This document shows, piece by piece, positions 56,930-64,000 of a stretch of 64,000 nucleotides of DNA. Both the position numbers and the translations under genes were made by a program. Source of the stretch: Vombatus ursinus. Lineage: Eukaryota; Chordata; Mammalia; Diprotodontia; Vombatidae. The stretch is taken from the NCBI RefSeq assembly GCF_900497805.2, contig NW_020954569.1, positions 23,560,755 to 23,624,754 on the forward strand, written 5' to 3'. The notes beneath the pieces are model-generated. The model worked only from the letters and a program-made list of their open reading frames with translations, made no database searches and had not been told where the DNA came from. Position 1 is the first letter of the stretch; each line of letters starts with the position of its first letter.

Positions 56930-57560
56930 CAGTGGTCAAATAATACAAACTGACATTAATCTAGAGCTTTAAGGTTTGCGAAGGACTTATATATATATAT
57001 ATAATATATATATATAATTTAATCTTCCCAATAGCCCTTTGAGGTAAATAATGTACATTATAGTCATAACTAGGGTGAGGTAACTGGGTCTTTGTCTTAG
57101 GGCACCAAAATTCAGAAGACACTGATAGCACATAGATTCCTTCAGCAGCGCAGAAACAATTCTTATTAATTTAGCACTAAGTTAATAATTCAATTCCTTA
57201 TTCTTTCCCTGGCAGCCACACCCCAGGAAAGCTATTCTTAGGCCTACCATAACTTGACCTTTCTGGTCTCTGTAATAGCTTCACAGTATCCCAAGAGTCT
57301 CCACACAACATGGCAGTGTCCCAGGGTTTCCCTCCCAACAACTGAATTGTCTTTAAAAGTTAAATGCTGTTTGACTCTTCACATTTTGTGAACCTTACTC
57401 TAGTTGCCAAAATTGCTAGTTACAATTATGTATTATCTCCATTTCATAGATAAGAAAACTGAGACTCAGGTTAAATATCTTATCACACAACTAACAAGAG
57501 TTAGAGGTAAATATGGAACTCATCTTTCCCTTGACTCTGAGTCTACCAGGCAATCCAAAC
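56930..57560 (-). mobile_element. MIR-like SINE split by about 350 bases of other DNA
   Basis: The reversed tail half (gctttaaggtttgcgaagga, with a TA array at 56987-57016) and the core half (ataagaaaactgagactcag, 57417-57560) flank an unassigned block (57068-57413). The likely insert carries no known core. Confidence 0.6.
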
Positions 57561-57708
57561 ATACCAACTCCATCTCAAGGGAAACTATCACCCCATTGGT
57601 ATCAGGGCAAGGTATAAGAGCATGCCCTCCAAGACCACGAAAATGAAGGCTATTTTATTCACTGTCCTTTCCTGCTTTTTCAAAATGGAAACCTCTGTTC
57701 AGCAATCA

Positions 57709-57735
57709 CAATGATGATGATGATAATGATAATAA
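57709..57735. repeat. (GAT)n microsatellite
   Basis: Short GATGAT array. Confidence 0.8.
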
Positions 57736-57753
57736 AAACAATAACTAACATTT

Positions 57754-58013
57754 GTTGTTGTTCAGTCATGTCTGACTCTTTGTGACTGTGTTTGGGTTTT
57801 GTTTTTGTTTTTTGGGGTTTTTTTTGGCAAGGATTCTAGAGTGATTTGCCATTTTCTTCTCCAGTTCATTTTACAGATGAGAAAAGAGAGGCAAACAGGA
57901 TTAAATGACTTGCTTAGGGTCACACAGCCAATAAGTGTCTGAGGCCAGATTTGAACTCACTTCTTCCTGACTTCAGGCCCAGCACTCAATCGACTGTGCC
58001 ACCTAGCTGTCCA
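57754..58013 (-). mobile_element. MAR1-like CORE-SINE
   Basis: Complete and reversed. The tail is lengthened by T and G runs near 57790-57825. The repeated flank aactaacattt (57743-57753 and 58033-58043) is probably its target duplication, with about 19 extra bases at the 5' end. Confidence 0.85.
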
Positions 58014-58034
58014 GAAGCATATAAACTATATAAA

Positions 58035-58260
58035 CTAACATTTATTTGGCACCTACTATGTGCCAGTCACTAGGCTAAGAACTTTACAAATATTATCTCA
58101 TTTGATCCTCAGTACAACCCTGGGAGGCAAATATTATTATTTTCCCTTTTTATAGGTGAAGAAACTAAGGCAAATAGAGGTTTAGTGACTTGCTTAGGGT
58201 CACACAGTGTCTGTGATCCCAGATCTGAATTTATCTTCCTAATCCCACTTTGTAAAATAA
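58035..58260 (-). mobile_element. MIR/THER1-like SINE
   Basis: Reversed: ctttacaaatattatctcat and tgaagaaactaaggcaaata. Confidence 0.75.
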
Positions 58261-58334
58261 AAGGTTTTATAAATTTTAAAGCATTATATAACTTTCCATG
58301 TATAGCATCACAGGTCTTAGCTTACATGGATCTC

Positions 58335-59700
58335 AGAGGTCACAGTCAATAAGTAGTTAGTAAAAATGTGCCAGGAACTATATCAAGTGCTGGAAAGACA
58401 AAGGCAAAAACACAGTACTGTTCTCAAGGAGCTCACATTCTAATAAGGGAGACAGCATGTAAACAACTATGTAGATACAAAATAAAACCCTTGTAAATGG
58501 GAGATAATCTCAGAGGAAAGGGAGTAGGAGTGGGGAGAGACACAGAAAGGTCTCCTCTACAAAGTAGGATTTGAGCTAGGGCTTAAAGGAAGTGAGGGAA
58601 GCCAGAAGATAAAGATGAAAATCCAAAGAAAACTGATTAATAGATGTATGTATAGAATTACATATATATATATGTGTATACAATGTACATATACATATAT
58701 ATAAATTTGTGTCTGATGGTAGTCATCTCTAGGGTAGGGAAGGGAGGGAAGAAAAAAAGAAATTTCTATGACAATTTGGTTATATATTTGAAAGGAATAG
58801 AAAGTTGCGCATGGTAGATTTTCAGTTTCATGTGCAATCACGTTTTTTATTGTACTATGTTAGGGAAATGCTTGTTTTAGTCCATAAATTTAAAATAATT
58901 TTTTAAAAAGACTATGGCATATTAAAAAAGAGAGTATTCCAGACATTAGGAACAGCCAGTACAAATGCAGTGAAACGGGAGATGCAATGTCTTGTGGGAG
59001 GAATAGCATATAGGCCAGTGCCCATGAATGGTAGAGACTGTGGAATATAAAGAAAGTGGGAAAGGTATGAATGGGTTAGGTTTATGAAGGGCTTTAAGTG
59101 CCAAACAGAAGCTTTTATATTTTATCTTGAAGGTAATAGAAAGACATTTATTGAGTAGTGGGTAGCATAATCAAATCATCACCTTAGGAAGATCAATTTG
59201 AGAGCTGAGTGGAGTTTGAATTACTGTGGAGAGTTGAAAAAGGCCAACCAAAAAGTTATCACAATAATATAGGCCAGAGGTGATGAGGGCTTGTACAAGG
59301 ATTATGGTTGTGTGACCAAGGCTGAAAACTACAAGAAATATATTGGTTAAATTTAACAATCCAATTCAGAAACAACATGTTCAGTAATCCCTCAGGAGAA
59401 AGACCTTCAAATATGAAGGACATTAGAATAAAGAAGAGAGTGATTAAAAAAAAAAAGTGGAAGCAATGTTTGTAGACTGCTTCTTCAAGGAGTTCAGAGA
59501 AGAGATATAGGATGATAGTTAGCAAGGATGGATAGATCAAGTGAGAGTATTTTAAGGTTGGAAGAGACATGGGTATATTTGTAGGCAGAAGGGAAGCAGT
59601 CGGTAGATAGAGAAAGCCTGAGGTATTTGGATGACAGAGGAGCAATCTTCTAAAGAAGATGGGATCTAATGGAGCTAGAGATTGGGTTCAGAGGTTGGCC
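58335..59700 (+). repeat. Ancient mammal-wide repeat, longest copy in the window
   Basis: Blocks occur in order over 1.3 kb: tgccaggaactatatcaagt, ctcaaggagctcacattcta, tttgagctagggcttaaagg, ttccagacattaggaacagc, aagggctttaagtgccaaac and ccagaggtgatgagggcttg. This shows that the short blocks at 7660, 9985, 30500, 38745, 42495 and 49291 are parts of one long family. A TA-rich block (58655-58705) and about 170 bases of other DNA interrupt it near 58640-58890. Confidence 0.65.
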
Positions 59701-60500
59701 GTTCTGCTCTCCTCAGAAAGATGGGGGTGCTGGGCTAGAATAATATCGATCTACTCCCTTATATATTGTTTGGCTAGACGAAATAGTTTTTAGGTTCAAT
59801 CTTCTGATCATTATCTTTTAATGTGAAAAAGCTATATATCCAAAGTTTGGTTTTCTCTCTGCTAAATGCTAGTTCCACAATGAACACATATAGGAAAAAG
59901 CAAATAAACCCATTTATTCAAACAGATAGCAAATAGAAATCAGAGAAAGTATATGTGTGAATGTATTTACATATGTATATTTTGAGTATATGTGTTTGAT
60001 AGTATATATGAAACAATACACAGAGTAAACAAGGTCTTCTAATGGAAGTGAAATAACTCAGCTCAACCAAGAGAGAGTCTCAGATCTCACCCCAGGGAAA
60101 TTCCCTGAAATCTCTAATGTAATAGAGTCATGATTCAAGTACCAGCTCCTCTACATGTTGGCTTCTTTCCAGAGTCATTCTATACCTTTAGGGACCTAAA
60201 GAGAGTCTGGACCCATATGTCTCCTTTCCAAAGCTGGAAGCCAGAAGACCAGAATCTCTTTTCTCTACAAATCTCACCAACTCTGTTCCCCAAGCAAGCA
60301 AAGATGACTGAGAAATCAATATCCACCCATGAGGACAGTCTTATGCAAATAGTCCTTAGAGCCAAGAGTTACACTGATATAAATTCTGTTACAAAAACCT
60401 ACTCTTAGTGAATAATATTTCAAATGTGTTGCTATAACCTTTTAAACAATGTATTATTCAATATGTTTACATCAATATTCATTACAGCCATTGGTCTCTG
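59701..60500. other. Unassigned non-coding DNA
   Basis: No repeat core or coding pattern recognised. Confidence 0.35.
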
Positions 60501-60504
60501 CTTT

Positions 60505-61255
60505 ATCTTTCCCTGGTTTTGGTACCAGAACCATATTTGTCATATAAAAGTTTGATATCTTTCTTTATTTTTGCAAACAATTTGTGTAATATTGGAGTTT
60601 ACCATACTATAAATATTTGATAGAACTGAATTGTAAATCAAACTGGGTCTGGGTTATTTTTTCCTTTGGAAAATCACTTATGGCTTGTCATTTTCTTTTT
60701 CTGAGTTCAACTTTTCTGAGTTCAACAATCCCCATTTCTTTTTCTGTTAATCTTTGCATTTTATACAGTATAATTTATATATATATATATAATAAATATA
60801 TATATATTTATCCATTTCATTAAGCTTTCAATTTTGTTGGCATATAATTGGGCAAAAAATGTTTTCAGAAAATTGCTTCTTCAACTATTGTGAATTTTGC
60901 TTTTTGATTTTAGAGATTTGGTTTTCCTCTCTTCTATTTTTAATCAAATTAGTTAAGGTCTTACATATTTTATTATTCTTTTTTTTAAATAGTTCTTAGT
61001 GTTATTTATCAACTCAATGACTTTTTTGTCCTCAATTTTGTTGACCTCATTTGGTTTCTAGAATTTCTATTTTTGTATTTCTTTAGGTTTTTTGATGTAT
61101 CATTTTTCTAGTTTTATTTTCATTTATGTGCTCAGTTTACTGATCTCTTTTTTTCTCTTTTGGTGATGAAAATATTCAGAGATAGATTTTTCCCTAAGGA
61201 TTGCTTTGACTATATTCTGAAAGTTTTGGTGTATTGGCTGTGCATAACATTATCT
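60505..61255 (-). mobile_element. L1 ORF2 (reverse transcriptase) remnant
   Basis: In reverse it follows L1 ORF2 RT sequence: ggttttggtaccagaaccat, gtaaatcaaactgggtctgg, catttcattaagctttcaat, tcctcaattttgttgacctc and aggattgctttgactatatt. The reading frame is lost. A TA array lies at 60774-60807. Confidence 0.65.
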
Positions 61256-62403
61256 ACAAGATTGACTGTGAAAGGAAGAAAAGATACAGGATAAGAGCTT
61301 TAAGGAATTAGAGGGTCAAATGAGAGTTTTTAGAAGAATAGTATATACAGATTCAATAACCATAAAAGAAAGTATACTTCTATATAAATGAAATGGACAA
61401 AGAGATGAGGAAAGGACATCATAGGAAGAATCAATGTGTTGTTGATATTAGATATATATATATATATATATACATATATACATACATATCTTAAAATATA
61501 GTCTTTAAAATAAGGTTTTTAATATGTTCACTTTGGTCATTATAAATTCATAGTAAAAAAAAAACTTACTGTTAAATAAAATGCAAAATGGCATGGAAAC
61601 AACTACGGCTGTCACTATACCAGAAGGCATTCCAATTACATTCAATTCTCCTAGAAACAGGGGCATTCAGAAGTGGCCTGACAGGACTCACTTGCATGAA
61701 TTTACATCACGGGGTCATAGCCGATTCTTTTCTCTTTTGCTCAGAGCAACAGGCAAGGCAACTGAGAAATTGGCTTTCTCTAGACAAAGGCTCTGTTGCT
61801 GTTAAGCTGAGCATAAAAGAATGTGTGCATTCTCAGAGGCAAATGGTGAGACCTACGATGTAACTTCATGGTAGATAGCCCTGGTAGACAAAAGTCTCAG
61901 AAACATTGCTGGGACCTAATGTCTACAGTTTTCCTTTTGAAAGGTGGTTGGGAGAAGCAACAGTTTCTATTTCAGCAATCCTTTTGTTTTAGAAAATTAA
62001 TTTTTAAATAACCTTCACTACCTTCAGGCTACTGCAGCTATGCCAACTTAGGAAATCTTCTATATTATAATTGTTGATTATTCATTATTATAGTTTTCCT
62101 TGCCTATAGACTCAGCTGCTTTTCCAAAAATGCTTAGACTTAGATAGCAAATCTTGATTGCCTTTCTCTGTGTGTGCATTTTCACAAGATGTCATAAAGT
62201 TTCCATTTTAGTTTTAACCTGAGAACAGGTTATGGAATTATAATGTTCATTTCCTCCACAGTGCTCACTCCCCACCTCCACTTGGAGTTCTAACAGGGAC
62301 TTGAGAGCAGCTCCCTTCCCTACAGACTTGAATTTTGCCACCAATTAGCATCACAAAGATGCAACACTGGCCCTCTGAAAGAAATTGAAAAAACCCCACT
62401 TGC
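61256..62403. other. Single-copy-looking DNA with a TA microsatellite
   Basis: (TA)n at 61448-61475. The part 61575-61960 is complex sequence with no repeat core or convincing exon. Confidence 0.45.
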
Positions 62404-62588
62404 CCGGGATTCTTAACCTTCTTTATGTTATAGACCTATTGGACAGTCTGGGGAAGACTATGAATCCCTCCTCAGAGTGTTTTTAAATGCAAAAGATAAA
62501 ATATGTAAGATTACAAAGTAAACTCATTATGTTAAAATATGATTATCAAAACCATTTTAAAAGCAAATCTCCAGATTAAGAACCTCTG
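62404..62588. mobile_element. hAT-like MITE, second copy of the 4934-5388 family
   Basis: It runs from gggattcttaacctt to attaagaacctctg, with tattggacagtctggggaag and gtttttaaatgcaaaagata matching the other copy. Confidence 0.75.
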
Positions 62589-62689
62589 CCCTGACTGAAT
62601 CGTCAAAAGATGCTCTTTTTAAATTGTTCTCTCACTCTGTAGTTAGCTAGAGCCTGTGTCACAGGGATAAATAATAATATCAACCATTT

Positions 62690-62875
62690 AAATCATACAC
62701 CGAACATGAAGGGCCTTGGAAATCATACTAATCTAATATCTTCATTTTATAAATGAGAAAATTAGGGTCCCAGAGAAGTAAAACTAACTATTACAGGGAC
62801 ACAGAAAATTAATTAGTAAATTGTAGAGTCAGGATTTGAGTCATCCAGATCCTTTGACTCCAAATAGCTAGTTAG
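62690..62875 (-). mobile_element. MIR3-like SINE
   Basis: Reversed: tcttcattttataaatgaga, then gagtcaggatttgagtcatc. Confidence 0.65.
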
Positions 62876-63049
62876 GGACAGAACAAAACCTCTCATCATG
62901 TGAACCACGCGAAACACATGGTAACATACACAAACACCTTGCTGTTTTTTAAAGTCACTCCATCAGTCAGTACTTCAACACCTCAACGAACTCACAAGTT
63001 CATCAGTTGGATTCATACCCCCTCCTTCGGTGCATATCACAAGGATATC

Positions 63050-63745
63050 ACAAGCTTTCCTAGCCAGTGTAGTTACATGTTGTCCCAGATATCTTCCAGA
63101 GAGGATCTCCTGCACACATTGGGTCTTTTTATAAGACATGGGAAACAGTAGCCTCCTCCAACCTGAATAATCCTTTGCTGTAACCTGCATTCCTCTCCAG
63201 GCTTCACTCCTGCCTTCAGACTTTATCTACCACACCTAGAACAGAAGCCTCCTCACCATGGAGGGTCACTCTAGCCCTGAACTTCGAACGCTAGAAGTAC
63301 ACTCCTTCACTGTGGCTCCTTCCTTTGATTGGAGTTTCCTAGCAGAAAACCTATTTAAAGGAAAGCATTCAAGTCAACCACATCTTCGTTCCTCTCCAGA
63401 GTCCACTCCTGACTAGCTGAACTTTCTCTTCCACTCACCTGTGGGTACCATCTGCCTCCCTTCAATTCCTTACCCCTACTTTTCAGCTTCCTTTCATGTG
63501 CTGTCTTCCCTTATTAGAATGTAAGGTCCTTTCTGCTTGTTCTCGTATTCTAGCACTATCACAATGCCTGGCACATAATACATTTATATCTTATGTGTAC
63601 ATAGCTGTTTTCATTTTTTTCTCCCCCTTTTAGAATGTGAGTCCCTAGAGAAGAGGAACTGTTTTTGCCTTTCTTTGTATCCCTCAAAATGAGCACAGTG
63701 CTTGGCTCATAGTAAATGCTCAATAAATGCTTGTTGACTTGATAT
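63050..63745 (+). repeat. L2-like 3' region with two tail units
   Basis: It has ttcatgtgctgtcttccctt, tcacaatgcctggcacataa and again cagtgcttggctcatagtaa and aataaatgcttgttgactt, so the L2-type tail occurs twice in tandem (about 63490-63585 and 63625-63745). Confidence 0.65.
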
Positions 63746-64000
63746 ATAGTGGCTGAGGAATTCACCTGGCATGTTAATTTCTTTACTTTGAATTTTGTTT
63801 ATAAACTCTCTTCAGGCAGCCTGGAATGCAAGATTTGGTTGGGACCAATGTTTTCTCCATGGCATGATGTCTATGAAGGAATACAAATTAGGTAGCTCTA
63901 AGTAGGTCCTACAATGGCAGAAGATGGGGTGGAGTTAGATCAGCATGTATGAAAGGCTACATCCAGGGAGGAAAGGAGGACGGGGAAAATCCTAGAGCTG
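63746..64000. other. Unassigned non-coding DNA to window end
   Basis: Resembles the middle of the ancient mammal-wide repeat in its last 80 bases (gaaaggctacatccaggga), but this is weak. Confidence 0.3.

Noticed and set aside
7358-58013. tRNA genes suggested by tRNA-like SINE heads
   Set aside because: The heads are continuous with SINE CORE and tail sequences and occur in many copies. None folds as a separate tRNA with its own terminator.
1-64000. CRISPR arrays, bacterial operons, Shine-Dalgarno sites
   Set aside because: Regular repeats here are microsatellites or interspersed elements. The SINE and LINE content shows vertebrate nuclear DNA.
1-64000. Source species Monodelphis (American opossum)
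   Set aside because: The abundant opossum SINE1 with its long CCTTACC-type tail was not seen, while the WSINE type of Australian marsupials is present.

Overview
The window is AT-rich vertebrate nuclear DNA from a marsupial. No host protein-coding exon can be supported. Every open frame of any length is either a piece of a dead LINE or a chance frame in low-complexity DNA. The species group is inferred from the repeats. CORE-SINEs of the MAR1 type with a BovB-like tail are common. At least four short tRNA-headed SINEs of the type abundant in Australian marsupials (WSINE/WALLSI-like) have clean target-site duplications. Two half-LINE (HAL1) copies are marsupial-like, and L2, MIR and L3/CR1 are frequent. 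The diagnostic South American opossum SINE1 was not seen. An Australidelphian marsupial such as a dasyurid, koala, wombat or wallaby is therefore most likely. A run of ten N at 14855-14864 is an assembly gap.

Layout. 1-2480: a HAL1 copy cut by the window edge. 2.5-9.5 kb: L2, MAR1, L3/CR1, a hAT-like MITE split by a SINE, an RTE-like LINE end and a 7SL RNA retropseudogene (minus strand, 6928-7201). 9.5-12.8 kb: SINEs, a 1-kb inverted-repeat structure and L1 remnants. 12832-15773: a complete HAL1 with 16-bp target-site duplications. 15.8-24 kb: MIR clusters, hAT-like pieces, a second large inverted repeat and non-repetitive DNA. 24-30 kb: L3/CR1 in both orientations, a hAT MITE with perfect 8-bp duplications and L1 3' UTR remnants. 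31.2-31.85 kb: decayed reverse-transcriptase C-terminus of a non-LTR element. 32-39 kb: MIR, L2 and L3/CR1 mosaic. 39-48 kb: mostly single-copy-looking DNA with microsatellites, the best place to look for conserved non-coding elements. 49.45-51.23 kb: a third long inverted repeat, with three AP-1 motifs in its spacer. 51.7-54.1 kb: L3/CR1. 55 kb: a palindromic hAT-like MITE. 56-64 kb: SINEs, ancient repeats, an L1 ORF2 remnant and an L2 tail.

There is no operon or pathway to describe. What the window records is nested transposition: SINEs into MITEs, MITEs into L3/CR1, and HAL1 into older sequence. Microsatellites were born inside a SINE tail and inside a HAL1 3' region. The observations most worth following are the complete HAL1 with its sister copy, the three large inverted repeats, the 7SL retropseudogene, and the two cases where the birth of a microsatellite can be read directly. 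Family names rest on recognition by eye without a library search, and identities are estimates by eye.
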